This document shows, piece after piece, positions 42,180-50,977 of a stretch of 64,000 bases of DNA. The notes below the pieces were generated by a model. That model worked only from the letters and a program-made list of their open reading frames with translations, was not told where the DNA came from and searched no databases. Source of the DNA: Collinsella ureilytica (GTDB lineage: Bacteria > Actinomycetota > Coriobacteriia > Coriobacteriales > Coriobacteriaceae); NCBI RefSeq assembly GCF_019795105.1, contig NZ_JAIMFO010000005.1:62001-126000 (forward strand), in the 5' to 3' direction. The stretch's first letter is position 1; each line of letters starts with the position of its first letter. The translations under genes and the position numbers were made by a program.

Positions 42180-44176
42180 TGTACCAAGTGTTTTTAGATG
42201 AGCACGTGCTCTATATACCGGGCGATGATGAGGCTGTTCTTATTGATCCGGTGCTGGAGCTGGCGCTTGGAAAATCCGGCACATTTTCTGCCCGCGTACC
42301 GAAGATCAATCCGCTCTACGAAAAGCTCAAAGCGCTGGATTCCACCGTCCGTGTGGAGCGTGACGGTGTGGCACTCTTTTACGGCCGCATTTTATCGGTT
42401 GAGCGGGACTTTTACGGCACCAAGAGCATCACCTGCGAAGGAGAACTGGCCTATCTTTTGGACTCCGTGCAGGAGCCTTCTGAGTTTCATGACATCTCGC
42501 TCCGCGCTTTTCTTGAGACGCTTATTGCCAAGCACAACAATCAGATGGCAAAAGACGGCGCGCACAATAAGCGCTTCACGGTCGGACAGGTCACCGTTAC
42601 CGACCCCAACGACTCGCTTTACCGCTACACCAACTGGGAGACTACCCTTGATGCCATCACCGACAAACTCGTCAAACGCTTGGGCGGCTTTCTTCGTGTG
42701 CGCCATGTGGGAGAGGTTCGCTATCTGGACTATCTTGCAGAATCCGATAACACCAACACACAGGTGATTGAGTTCGGAGAAAACCTCCTTGACTACACCG
42801 ACACGCTTTTGGCAGAAGACATCGCTACCCGTGTGATTCCGCTTGGCAAAAGGCTTGAGACATCAAGCATTGCCGCGCTTGAGGAATATACCACCATTAA
42901 GAGCGTCAACGGTGGCAAGACTTATGTGGAGTCGGCTTCCGCCATTCAAAACTTCGGTATCGTCACCAAAACCGTGAGCTTCGAAAATATCTCTGTACCT
43001 GCCAACTTAAAGAAGAAGGCGGAAAAATATATTAAAGACAGCCAGTTTGCCGATGTCACCCTGACGCTCACCGCTGTCGATCTGCATCTTGTGCATGCCG
43101 ATATGGAAGCGATGAAGATCGGAGATCGTATTCGTGTCATCTCGCCTCCTCATGGCATGGACAGGTTCTTTCCGCTGACGGAGCTTACGATCGCTTTGGA
43201 TCACCCTGAATCCTCTACGGTGGTACTTGGAACCGAAGTGAAGGCAGGTCTTTCTGAGCGAAGCATCAGCGAGAAAAAAGAACTGGTCGAGCGCATCGAG
43301 CGGCTTCCCACGCAGTCCGACACGCTTCGCCTTGCCAAGGATAACGCCACCGCGCTTATCACAGCAGCTACGACCGGACACGTCGTGACCCGCAAAAACG
43401 AGATTCTCATCATGGACACGGCGGACAAGAATACAGCCAAAAAGGTGTGGCGCTGGAACGTGAACGGTCTGGGCTATTCCAAGACCGGCTACAACGGCTA
43501 TTACGGCACCGCCATCACAATGAACGGTGCAATTGTGGCCGATTACATCACGACCGGCACGCTAAATGCCGATCTGATTCGTGCCGGAACCTTAAAGGAC
43601 AGAGCCGGGAACATCAGCTGGAACATGAGCACAGGTGCTTTAAGTGCCAAAAGGCTCTCGGTGGATTCTCCGAACTTTAAGCTCACGACTTATGGGCACC
43701 TCACCGCCAAAGGAGCCGATATTGACGGCAGTATCGTTGCTTCTTCCGGGGATACCAAAGTCCGTTTGGGCTATGGCAAGCTCTCCATCTACTACCAGAA
43801 CAAAGAACTCGGTCTTGTCGGCGGAAACGGCTTTGCCGGCTCCAACACCATTGCAGGCCTCAACTTTGACCTCGAGCGAACCGGAGATTATATGACATGG
43901 GCGGCGCAACCTACGGGTGGTGGCAGTTATGAGATGGTCTGGACCTATGCCAGATCATCTTTCGGAAACTTCTCCGGCGGGATGTTAAATGCCGGATGTG
44001 ACATCGACATGCACTATAACCGACTGAGAAATGTCAGCTGGCCTGACGGAGCCATCAACGGAGCCTTTCATTTTGTAAAGATCAATGCCATGAGCAGCGA
44101 CGGTACGGTCGCCAGCTGGTCAAACGGATGTCGCATGCGGTTTAAAAATGGAATTTTGATTGAAGCAACATTTTAA
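42179..44176 (+). CDS. Tail endopeptidase/tail tip protein (Tal-like)
   Basis: A 665-aa protein. Residues ~1-380 are the prophage endopeptidase tail (gp27/gp44-like) domain (MYQVFLDEHVLYIPGDDEAV, DISLRAFLETLIAKHN, LGKRLETSS); the C-terminal part (~400-665) is a beta-rich fibre-like region with NAD(L/Y)I repeats (GAIVADYITTGTLNADLIRA). It forms the baseplate hub and probably the receptor-facing tip. Confidence 0.88.
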   Translation: MYQVFLDEHVLYIPGDDEAVLIDPVLELALGKSGTFSARVPKINPLYEKLKALDSTVRVERDGVALFYGRILSVERDFYGTKSITCEGELAYLLDSVQEPSEFHDISLRAFLETLIAKHNNQMAKDGAHNKRFTVGQVTVTDPNDSLYRYTNWETTLDAITDKLVKRLGGFLRVRHVGEVRYLDYLAESDNTNTQVIEFGENLLDYTDTLLAEDIATRVIPLGKRLETSSIAALEEYTTIKSVNGGKTYVESASAIQNFGIVTKTVSFENISVPANLKKKAEKYIKDSQFADVTLTLTAVDLHLVHADMEAMKIGDRIRVISPPHGMDRFFPLTELTIALDHPESSTVVLGTEVKAGLSERSISEKKELVERIERLPTQSDTLRLAKDNATALITAATTGHVVTRKNEILIMDTADKNTAKKVWRWNVNGLGYSKTGYNGYYGTAITMNGAIVADYITTGTLNADLIRAGTLKDRAGNISWNMSTGALSAKRLSVDSPNFKLTTYGHLTAKGADIDGSIVASSGDTKVRLGYGKLSIYYQNKELGLVGGNGFAGSNTIAGLNFDLERTGDYMTWAAQPTGGGSYEMVWTYARSSFGNFSGGMLNAGCDIDMHYNRLRNVSWPDGAINGAFHFVKINAMSSDGTVASWSNGCRMRFKNGILIEATF

Positions 44177-44193
44177 ACATGGAGGATACAGCA

Positions 44194-44427
44194 ATGGACG
44201 AACATGAACTGATCGAACAAAAGTCAAACGAAAAAGAAGCAACAAAGCCGGATGATACGGTCTTTCCAATCAAAGACGATGAGTGGCAAAAAGCCATCGA
44301 GATCATCTTAGGCACCGACAAGCACGAAGAAATCTCAGATAAGGATGCCTCTGAGCTCATTGCGGCTGCCCGCAATTTCAGAAAGATCATCGACTTCTTC
44401 GTGAAGCTCTTCGGAGGCGCGCTATGA
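44194..44427 (+). CDS. Small acidic phage protein (77 aa)
   Basis: ATG 44194 is preferred (GGAGGATACAGCA in front) over ATG 44179. Highly charged and helical (MDEHELIEQKSNEKEATKPD) with a hydrophobic tail DFFVKLFGG. Between tail tip and fibre genes; function unknown. Confidence 0.65.
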   Translation: MDEHELIEQKSNEKEATKPDDTVFPIKDDEWQKAIEIILGTDKHEEISDKDASELIAAARNFRKIIDFFVKLFGGAL

Positions 44428-44663
44428 AAGAAAACGAACTGCCCCTCATCCTGCGCCTTGAAAAAGCGAGAAACGAACTGAGATACGCACTCAACCAAAC
44501 TGCCGGAAAGTATGAGCTTCCCGGCTTTTTACTTGACCTCCTCATAGAAGCCTTGCTCTCAGAAGAAAAAGGTCAGCGCATAGCCCTTATGAGCGAGCAG
44601 ATCAGCGCAGCGGACGGGAAGGAGGAAAAAGAACATGGCCAACGTGAAGACCTATCTCAGTAA
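44424..44663 (+). CDS. Small phage protein (79 aa)
   Basis: Overlaps the previous gene by 4 bp and the next by 29 bp. Helical (LPLILRLEKARNELRYALNQ, LPGFLLDLLIEALLSEEKGQ). Function unknown. Confidence 0.65.
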   Translation: MKENELPLILRLEKARNELRYALNQTAGKYELPGFLLDLLIEALLSEEKGQRIALMSEQISAADGKEEKEHGQREDLSQ

Positions 44664-45411
44664 AATTTTATCGGCCGTCTACGGCAAAGACGTGCGCGGA
44701 GCCATCCACGACTCGATTGCCGCCATCAACACGCAGGTGGAAACCACCACGGCGGCGGAAAGCGCGCGGATAGCTGCAGAAAAGACGCGCATCTCACAGG
44801 AAAACGCAAGAAAATCTGCAGAAATAACAAGAGCCGCGCAGGAAGAAACCCGCAAGCATAACGAGACAACGCGCACCGCTCAGGAAAGCACCCGTCAGAC
44901 GACGTTTACGAAACTCAGGACGGACATCGACACCAAGCTTAAACAGCTGGATCAGGCTATCGCCGGCGCCGGAGCGGTCTTGATTGACCCTACGCTTACC
45001 AAGCAAGGTCAGGCCGCCGATGCCAAAGCGGTCAGTGACCAATTATCCAAGGTGAACCATCGCTTAACATCTGTAATTCCGGAGTTTCAGGCCTTTACGC
45101 TTACTGCACCTTCCGACAAAGTTGTGGTAAGCGATATGAGCAAAATTAAAAAATATGGCAAAATCTGTGTCTTATCTTTCAGCGTCACCGTAAAGGAAAA
45201 TACCTCAACGGACGGATTGCAGCCGCTTTGCGTTTCACCTATCGCAGAAGATGAGTCCTCCATCGGCTTTGCTACGGCAATAGCTTATGGAGATGGCGCA
45301 GCAAACTATCCGGCTTTTATAATCGATAGCGTGGTTGGTGCTCTTATACCGGGACCTGTGGCCTATCCGCTGAACTTGCTCGGATCGATAACCTTTATCT
45401 CCAAAGCATAG
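44635..45411 (+). CDS. Tail fibre/receptor-binding-like protein
   Basis: A 258-aa protein: an N-terminal attachment part (VYGKDVRGAIHDSIAAINTQ), a long heptad coiled coil from ~40 to 100 made of repeating ARxxxEKTR units, and a C-terminal beta domain (~150-258). This plan fits a trimeric fibre or upper-baseplate protein. Receptor is unknown. A terminator follows. Confidence 0.75.
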   Translation: MANVKTYLSKILSAVYGKDVRGAIHDSIAAINTQVETTTAAESARIAAEKTRISQENARKSAEITRAAQEETRKHNETTRTAQESTRQTTFTKLRTDIDTKLKQLDQAIAGAGAVLIDPTLTKQGQAADAKAVSDQLSKVNHRLTSVIPEFQAFTLTAPSDKVVVSDMSKIKKYGKICVLSFSVTVKENTSTDGLQPLCVSPIAEDESSIGFATAIAYGDGAANYPAFIIDSVVGALIPGPVAYPLNLLGSITFISKA

Positions 45412-45436
45412 ATTCTATTTTTCTATCTGTTTGTTA

Positions 45437-45460
45437 GCCGCTTTCCAAGCGGCATTTTTT
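45437..45460 (+). terminator. Rho-independent terminator after tail genes
   Basis: GCCGCTT(TCC)AAGCGGC stem of seven base pairs followed by ATTTTTT. Confidence 0.85.
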
Positions 45461-45495
45461 ATGCCTCATAAAGGCAAGAAAGGAAGTGTGAACTC

Positions 45496-45909
45496 ATGAA
45501 AGAATTCTGGAACACCTTGCAGCTTATCTTTGCTGCCATCGGAGGCTGGCTCGGCTATTACTTAGGAGGCTTTGACGGACTTCTCTATGCGCTGATCGCC
45601 TTTGTCATCTGCGATTACGTGACAGGCATGATGTGCGCCGTCTCCGACAAAAAGCTCTCAAGCGAAGTCGGCTTTAAAGGCATCGCCAAAAAGGTCGTGA
45701 TCTTCATTCTGGTCGCCGTTGCCAACATCATTGACACCAACGTCATCACACAGGGCGCGATTCTTCGCACGGCCGTCATCTTCTTCTATCTCTCAAACGA
45801 AGGACTCTCGCTTGTGGAAAACGCGACTCATCTGGGACTTCCTGTCCCGGACAAACTCAAGGCGGTCTTGGCACAGCTTCATGACCGCGCAGAAAAGGAG
45901 GATAAATAA
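45496..45909 (+). CDS. Holin (phi105/TcdE-type holin family 4)
   Basis: A 137-aa membrane protein with about three hydrophobic spans (LQLIFAAIGGWLGYYLGGFD, YALIAFVICDYVTGMMCAVS, VVIFILVAVANIIDTNVITQ) and a charged C terminus. ICDYVTGM is typical of this holin family. It is followed two bases later by the endolysin gene, forming the lysis pair. Confidence 0.92.
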   Translation: MKEFWNTLQLIFAAIGGWLGYYLGGFDGLLYALIAFVICDYVTGMMCAVSDKKLSSEVGFKGIAKKVVIFILVAVANIIDTNVITQGAILRTAVIFFYLSNEGLSLVENATHLGLPVPDKLKAVLAQLHDRAEKEDK

Positions 45910-45911
45910 CT

Positions 45912-46832
45912 ATGGCTATGAAAGGAATTGATGTATCAACCTGGCAGGGATCGATTGATTTTAACCGTGTAAAACAAAGCGGAATTAACTTCGTCATTAT
46001 TCGTGCAGGCTACGGATCGGCACTATCTCAAAAGGACAAGTGGTTTGAGACGAACTACGCCCGCGCCAAAGCGGCAGGTCTTCATGTGGGAGCCTATTGG
46101 TACTCCTATGCGGGAAGCGCCGGAGAGGCACGCGAAGAAGCACGTATCTGCAAACAGGTGCTCTCCGGCAAGCAGTTTGACTATCCCATCTACTTTGATT
46201 TGGAAGAAAAGTCACAGCTTGCCCGCGGACGGGCTTTTTGCGACTCGCTCATTCGAGCCTTTTGCAATGAGATGGAAGCGGGCGGATACTTTGCGGGCTT
46301 CTATACCTCGCTCTCAGCAGCCCTAAACTACGTTTCCCCTGATGTGAGAAACCGCTACGCCTTCTGGGTAGCGCAGTGGAACAGTCGCTGCACCTATGGC
46401 GGCCAATACGGCCTTTGGCAGTATTCCTCGAGCGGCTCGGTGCCGGGCATCGCAGGCAGATGCGATATGGATCTTGCCTATGTGGACTATCCCTCCATCA
46501 TCAGGAAAGGCGGCTTTAACGGCTATGGCAAAGGCACAAGCTCCGCTCCTGCAAGAAAGTCTGTCGATACGCTGGCCCATGAAGTCATCGCAGGTGCTTG
46601 GGGAAACGGTGAGGTCAGAGTAAACCGTCTTACCAAAGCAGGCTACGACTACGACGCAGTGCAGGCACGCGTAAATGAGCTTTTAGGCATAAAGCCGAAA
46701 AAGTCCATCGACACGCTTGCCCGAGAGGTCATCCGCGGCGACTGGGGAAACGGTAAGGACCGTGTAAACCGCCTGACGAAAGCAGGCTACGATTACGAAG
46801 CTGTACAAAAACGAGTAAACGAACTTCTCTAA
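45912..46832 (+). CDS. Endolysin: GH25 muramidase with two CW_7 repeats
   Basis: A 306-aa lysozyme. GH25 catalytic domain (~1-195) with GIDVSTWQGSIDF and the acidic pair in YFDLEEKS; two C-terminal CPL-7/CW_7 wall-binding repeats (~218-260 and ~265-306), each IDTLA or VDTLA ... WGNG ... RVNRLTKAGYDY. CW_7 repeats bind broadly conserved parts of the peptidoglycan. ATG 45912 follows AAGGAGGATAAATAACT. Confidence 0.94.
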   Translation: MAMKGIDVSTWQGSIDFNRVKQSGINFVIIRAGYGSALSQKDKWFETNYARAKAAGLHVGAYWYSYAGSAGEAREEARICKQVLSGKQFDYPIYFDLEEKSQLARGRAFCDSLIRAFCNEMEAGGYFAGFYTSLSAALNYVSPDVRNRYAFWVAQWNSRCTYGGQYGLWQYSSSGSVPGIAGRCDMDLAYVDYPSIIRKGGFNGYGKGTSSAPARKSVDTLAHEVIAGAWGNGEVRVNRLTKAGYDYDAVQARVNELLGIKPKKSIDTLAREVIRGDWGNGKDRVNRLTKAGYDYEAVQKRVNELL

Positions 46833-46849
46833 GCTGAATGCATTGATAT

Positions 46850-46900
46850 GCCCGCAAGGCGTGAGGAGAAATCTTCACTCCCTTGCGGGCTTTTTTATTT
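46850..46900 (+). terminator. Strong terminator after the lysis genes
   Basis: CCCGCAAGG pairs with CCTTGCGGG, loop of about 20 nt, then CTTTTTTATTTT. Confidence 0.85.
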
Positions 46901-46955
46901 TGTCCGCTCAACTTCTTCAAAAACCTCCAGTGGAACAGTAGAAGGCAGAAAAAGA

Positions 46956-47030
46956 TTCGTCCATAACGCCTTCGTCTCTTCAGGGAGTGTTAGAGGGACA
47001 ACAAGACCTGCCCTCTGTCTGGAGGGATGA
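46956..47030 (+). promoter_or_regulatory. Structured leader, copy 3, ahead of the recombinase module
   Basis: Begins TTCGTCCATAACG and contains TCTCTTCAGGGAGTG and an inner AGAGGG...CCCTCT hairpin. TCTCTTCAG can pair (two G-T wobbles) with CTGGAGGGA, the ribosome site of the gene at 47032. Confidence 0.5.
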
Positions 47031-47031
47031 T

Positions 47032-47439
47032 ATGACAAATGATGAAAAACAAAGCATTTACAACATGAGACGAAACGGTGCAAGTTATGCCGTAATTGCT
47101 GCCATCTTAAATCTATCGAAAAGCACCGTGGCTTCCTTTTGCCAAAAAGAAGGCCTGAGAACAGGTTCCTCAAAAGCTTTAACAGCACTACGCTACTGCA
47201 AGTATTGCGGAAAGCCACTGCCCGTCAAGGAAAAAGGGAAAGAGCAAAAATTCTGCTCAGAGCACTGCCGGATGAGCTGGTGGAAAGAGCATCCGGAAGA
47301 GCTGAATAAAAAGGCAATCTATATATTCACCTGCCCATGCTGCGGAAAAACTTTCACTTCCTATGGCAATGCGCACAGAAAGTATTGCAGTCATGCTTGC
47401 TATATCCAAGACCGATTCGGAGGCTCTCATGAAGACTGA
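47032..47439 (+). CDS. HTH and zinc-ribbon accessory protein of the recombinase module
   Basis: A 135-aa protein. An N-terminal resolvase-type helix-turn-helix (MRRNGASYAVIAAILNLSKS) is followed by two Cys pairs sets (CKYCGKPL, CSEHC, then CPCCGKTF, CSHAC), i.e. two zinc ribbons. ATG 47032 follows GGAGGGATGAT. Position directly before the recombinases suggests a DNA-binding partner, possibly the directionality factor; unproven. Confidence 0.7.
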   Translation: MTNDEKQSIYNMRRNGASYAVIAAILNLSKSTVASFCQKEGLRTGSSKALTALRYCKYCGKPLPVKEKGKEQKFCSEHCRMSWWKEHPEELNKKAIYIFTCPCCGKTFTSYGNAHRKYCSHACYIQDRFGGSHED

Positions 47440-47611
47440 AGCCTTCGCATCCGAGCTTGCCTATGAAGTATCCCGCTCCATCCTCTTTTCTTGGCTCAAG
47501 CAAAACATCATCGATAAAGAGGAATTCATTCGTCTCGACCACGCACTCCTAAAGCGATACCACCCCGGCTTAGGTGCCTTATTTACTTGCTATTTCAGCT
47601 CTTTAGAGTGA
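47429..47611 (+). CDS. SHOCT-like small protein (60 aa)
   Basis: ATG 47429 follows CGGAGG and overlaps the previous gene by 11 bp. The body (LFSWLKQNIIDKEEFIRLDH) has the short C-terminal SHOCT-like helix-loop-helix. The last codons coincide with the ACTTGCTATT motif. Often seen beside serine recombinases of Bacillota elements. Confidence 0.72.
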   Translation: MKTEAFASELAYEVSRSILFSWLKQNIIDKEEFIRLDHALLKRYHPGLGALFTCYFSSLE

Positions 47612-47622
47612 TGTATAGACAC
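47585..47622 (+). promoter_or_regulatory. ACTTGCTATT/AGAGTGATRTAT promoter-like motif, copy 3
   Basis: ACTTGCTATT, 11 nt, AGAGTGATGTATAGACA, then AAAGGAG and the recombinase start at 47640. Lies across the end of the preceding small gene. Confidence 0.55.
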
Positions 47623-47639
47623 GGAAAGGAGACGATTCT

Positions 47640-49406
47640 ATGGCTGAAATCATAAAAATCGAAACAAAGAAATCACCGCTGCCAAACCGCAAGAAAGTCG
47701 CCGCCTATGCCCGTGTCTCTATGGAAACGCAAAGGCTGCACCACTCACTGGCGGCACAGATCAGTTTTTATTCTGATTTGATACAAAAGAACCCCGAGTG
47801 GGACTATGCCGGAGTCTATGCCGATGAAGGCATCAGCGGCACATCAGTGGAAAAACGTCCCGAGTTTATGCGCCTGATGAAAGACTGCAAGGCCGGGAAA
47901 ATAGACCTCATCTTAACGAAATCCATCTCCCGATTCGCGCGTAACACGGTCGACCTCCTAAAAGTCGTAAGACAGTTAAAAGACCTCAACATCGAGGTCC
48001 GATTTGAAAAGGAAAAAATCAACTCACTTTCGGATGACGGTGAGCTGATGCTCACGCTCCTTGCCTCTTTCGCACAGGAAGAGACCATCAGCATCTCCAA
48101 CAACGTTAAATGGACCATCCGAAAACGTATGTCCGAAGGAAACCCGAACACGCGAAATAGCGTCTATGGCTACCGCTGGAAGGATGACACCCTGATTGTT
48201 GTTCCCGAAGAAGCAAAGATCGTGCGGCGCATCTTTCAAAACTTCCTTGATGGAAAATCCCGCCTTGAAACTGAGCGTGAATTTGCAGAGGAAGGCATTA
48301 CAACCAGAAAGGGCAACCGCTGGACGGACTCCAATATTAAGGTTGTTCTGACCAATGTCACTTATACGGGAAATTTGCTCTGTCAAAAAGAGTTTGTCGA
48401 AGATCCCATTACCAAGAAGCGCAAGAAAAACCGCGGTGAGCTTCCTCAGTATTTCATCGCAAACACCCATGAAGCGATTATCGACAAGGAAACTTTCGAC
48501 TATGTGCAAGAAGAGATGGCAAGAAGACGTGCTCTGGGACCTCGGGCAAACAAGAGCCTGAACATCTACTGCTTTACCGGAAAAATCAAATGTGAGCTGT
48601 GCGGGAAAAGCTATATGCGAAACGTCCGAAACAACCGTGCCAAGCACTCCAATCTTGGGGATAAAGTCATCAGCTGGATATGCGGCTCCAGCAAGAAAAA
48701 GTACAGTACATGCTCGGCAAAAGCCATCCCGGATCGAATCCTTAAAACTTGCTGTGCCAAAGTGCTCGGTCTTGAGGATTTTGATGATGCTGTTTTTAAC
48801 GAGCAAATCGATAAAATCACGGTACCCAAACAAGGGGTTCTCATTTTCCATTTCAAAGACGGACACAGCGTCACCGAAACTTGGGAAAATAACGCTAAAA
48901 AAGAATCGTGGGATGATGCGGCGCGCAAACGCGCCTCAGAATATAGGCGCACTCATGCCATGAAACGCTCGGACGTCACCTGCTTTTCAACGAAAATCCG
49001 ATGCGAACATTGCGGATGCAATTTTCGCGCACAAACACAAAACTGTTCAACATCTCCCAGCGGAAAACGCAGATACTGGCGATGTGCCGAACATAACGGC
49101 TGTGACACCAGAGGATTCAGAGACGACCTTTTGCGCTCACTTACCGCAGAGGTCTTAGGTCTTGATGCATTCGATGACGCTATTTTTCTTTCGAAGATCG
49201 ACCATATCAGCGTCCTTAGCCGAGAAAACCTTATCTTTCATTTTTATGACGGAAAGGAAATTGCTCGCAAGCTGATCCAACCTACGCACGAAGGACACAA
49301 GTGGACAGAGGAACAGCATGCGAAATTTAAAGCATCCATCAAAGAATGCTACGCATCAGATTGGCACAAACCGATACGAAAGGAGAAGGTATGGCCAAAC
49401 AAGTAA
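47640..49406 (+). CDS. Large serine recombinase 1, with duplicated C-terminal zinc module
   Basis: A 588-aa large serine recombinase. N-terminal resolvase domain with catalytic Ser in YARVSMETQ and IDLILTKSISRFARNTVD, then a recombinase domain (~165-270). The C terminus holds two similar modules: KCELCGKSY ... VLGLEDFDDAVFNEQIDKIT ... LIFHFKDG (~317-425) and RCEHCGCNF ... VLGLDAFDDAIFLSKIDHIS ... LIFHFYDG (~455-545), an apparent internal duplication. Its 3' end overlaps the second recombinase by 16 bp. Either or both should integrate and excise the element at hsdM; which one acts at attP/attB cannot be told. Confidence 0.9.
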   Translation: MAEIIKIETKKSPLPNRKKVAAYARVSMETQRLHHSLAAQISFYSDLIQKNPEWDYAGVYADEGISGTSVEKRPEFMRLMKDCKAGKIDLILTKSISRFARNTVDLLKVVRQLKDLNIEVRFEKEKINSLSDDGELMLTLLASFAQEETISISNNVKWTIRKRMSEGNPNTRNSVYGYRWKDDTLIVVPEEAKIVRRIFQNFLDGKSRLETEREFAEEGITTRKGNRWTDSNIKVVLTNVTYTGNLLCQKEFVEDPITKKRKKNRGELPQYFIANTHEAIIDKETFDYVQEEMARRRALGPRANKSLNIYCFTGKIKCELCGKSYMRNVRNNRAKHSNLGDKVISWICGSSKKKYSTCSAKAIPDRILKTCCAKVLGLEDFDDAVFNEQIDKITVPKQGVLIFHFKDGHSVTETWENNAKKESWDDAARKRASEYRRTHAMKRSDVTCFSTKIRCEHCGCNFRAQTQNCSTSPSGKRRYWRCAEHNGCDTRGFRDDLLRSLTAEVLGLDAFDDAIFLSKIDHISVLSRENLIFHFYDGKEIARKLIQPTHEGHKWTEEQHAKFKASIKECYASDWHKPIRKEKVWPNK

Positions 49407-50971
49407 CCACGATACCCGCCAGCATTAAACCCTTCTCCAAAACACCGCTCACCACTTCGCGCAAACGCCGCGTAGCAGCCTATGCCCGCGTCTCAACGGA
49501 CTCCGATGAGCAGTTTACCAGCTACGAGGCACAGGTAGACTACTACACAAATTACATTAAAGCCAGAAACGACTGGCAATTTGCGGGTGTCTACACCGAC
49601 GAGGGGATCACCGGTACCAATACCAAAAAGCGAGAAGGCTTCAAACGCATGGTCAAAGACGCCCTTGACGGAAAAATAGACCTTATCGTCACCAAATCGG
49701 TCTCGCGTTTTGCCAGAAATACCGTGGACAGCTTAACCACCATCCGAAAGCTTAAAGAGCACGGCACCGAGTGCTTCTTTGAAAAAGAGAATATATGGAC
49801 CTTTGACTCCAAAGGCGAGCTTTTGATTACCATCATGAGCAGCCTTGCTCAGGAAGAATCTCGCTCAATATCCGAAAACTGCACCTGGGGACAAAGAAAG
49901 CGCTTTGCTGACGGCAAAGTGACCGTGCCCTTCAAACGTTTCTTAGGCTATGACCGCGGAAAAGACGGAAACCTCGTCGTCAATCCCAAACAGGCAAAAA
50001 TCGTCAAACGCATCTATGCGATGTACCTGCAGGGAAAAACCTACCACCTCATTGCAAAGGCTCTGAGTGAAGATGGCATCCCATCTCCCGCGGGAAAACC
50101 TCGCTGGAACCCAAGCAACATCAAATCCATCCTTACCAACGAAAAATACAAAGGCGATGCGCTCCTGCAAAAGTCCTTTACCACGAACTTTCTTACCAAA
50201 GAGCACAAGATAAACGAAGGCGAAATTCCGCAGTACTACGTGTCCGGAAACCACGAAGCCATCATTGAACCGGAGGTGTGGGAACTCGTACAACGCGAGA
50301 TGGAACGGCGCAAAAACGAAAAAGGAAGACACAGTGCCGTGAGACTTTTCTCCGGCAAGGTCTACTGTGGTGAATGCGGAACAAGGCTCGGTTCAAAAGT
50401 CTGGCATTCCAACGACAAATACAAGCAGGTTATCTGGCAATGCAACAGGCACTGCAAGAAAAACTCCCCCTGCAAAAACGGCGTGCATCTTACCGATGAG
50501 GAGCTAAAAGCCGCCGTCCTTTCTGCGACCAACAAGCTCATAGAGAATAAAGATGAGATTCTTAATAGCTTTCAAGAGATTGTCGGAGGCGTTTATGATA
50601 CTCATACCTTGGAAGGCGAAAAAGCAAAGCTGGAAAGTGAGATGGATGTCTGTGCCAAGATGATCGAAGACCTTATCCGCCAAAATGCTGCCATCCCGCA
50701 AGACCAGAGCGAGTACCAAGCAAAGTACGAAGATCTGGAACGCTTCTACAATGAAAAAAAGGCGGCCTTAGCGAAGGTCGAAGGAAAGCTCAAAAAGATG
50801 CAGGCGACCAAAGCCGATATCAAGTTCTGCCTGAAGCAGCTACAAAAACAAGACAGGCTTCTGCAAACATTCGACGAACAGAGCTTCTGTGCTCTTGTAG
50901 ATCACATCACGGTATTCAGCAAAGAAGATATCCGCATAACCTTCAGAAACGGCAGCGAGATTTGCTCTTAG
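49391..50971 (+). CDS. Large serine recombinase 2
   Basis: A 526-aa large serine recombinase starting at ATG 49391 behind AAAGGAGAAGGT. Catalytic YARVSTDSDEQ, IDLIVTKSVSRFARNTVD, recombinase domain ~180-290, one zinc ribbon (VYCGECGTRLGSKV ... QCNRH) and a C-terminal coiled coil (~400-480) typical of phage integrases. It overlaps recombinase 1. The last plus-strand gene of the phage block; the transporter operon converges on it with a six-base gap. Confidence 0.92.
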   Translation: MAKQVTTIPASIKPFSKTPLTTSRKRRVAAYARVSTDSDEQFTSYEAQVDYYTNYIKARNDWQFAGVYTDEGITGTNTKKREGFKRMVKDALDGKIDLIVTKSVSRFARNTVDSLTTIRKLKEHGTECFFEKENIWTFDSKGELLITIMSSLAQEESRSISENCTWGQRKRFADGKVTVPFKRFLGYDRGKDGNLVVNPKQAKIVKRIYAMYLQGKTYHLIAKALSEDGIPSPAGKPRWNPSNIKSILTNEKYKGDALLQKSFTTNFLTKEHKINEGEIPQYYVSGNHEAIIEPEVWELVQREMERRKNEKGRHSAVRLFSGKVYCGECGTRLGSKVWHSNDKYKQVIWQCNRHCKKNSPCKNGVHLTDEELKAAVLSATNKLIENKDEILNSFQEIVGGVYDTHTLEGEKAKLESEMDVCAKMIEDLIRQNAAIPQDQSEYQAKYEDLERFYNEKKAALAKVEGKLKKMQATKADIKFCLKQLQKQDRLLQTFDEQSFCALVDHITVFSKEDIRITFRNGSEICS

Positions 50972-50977
50972 CCGCCG

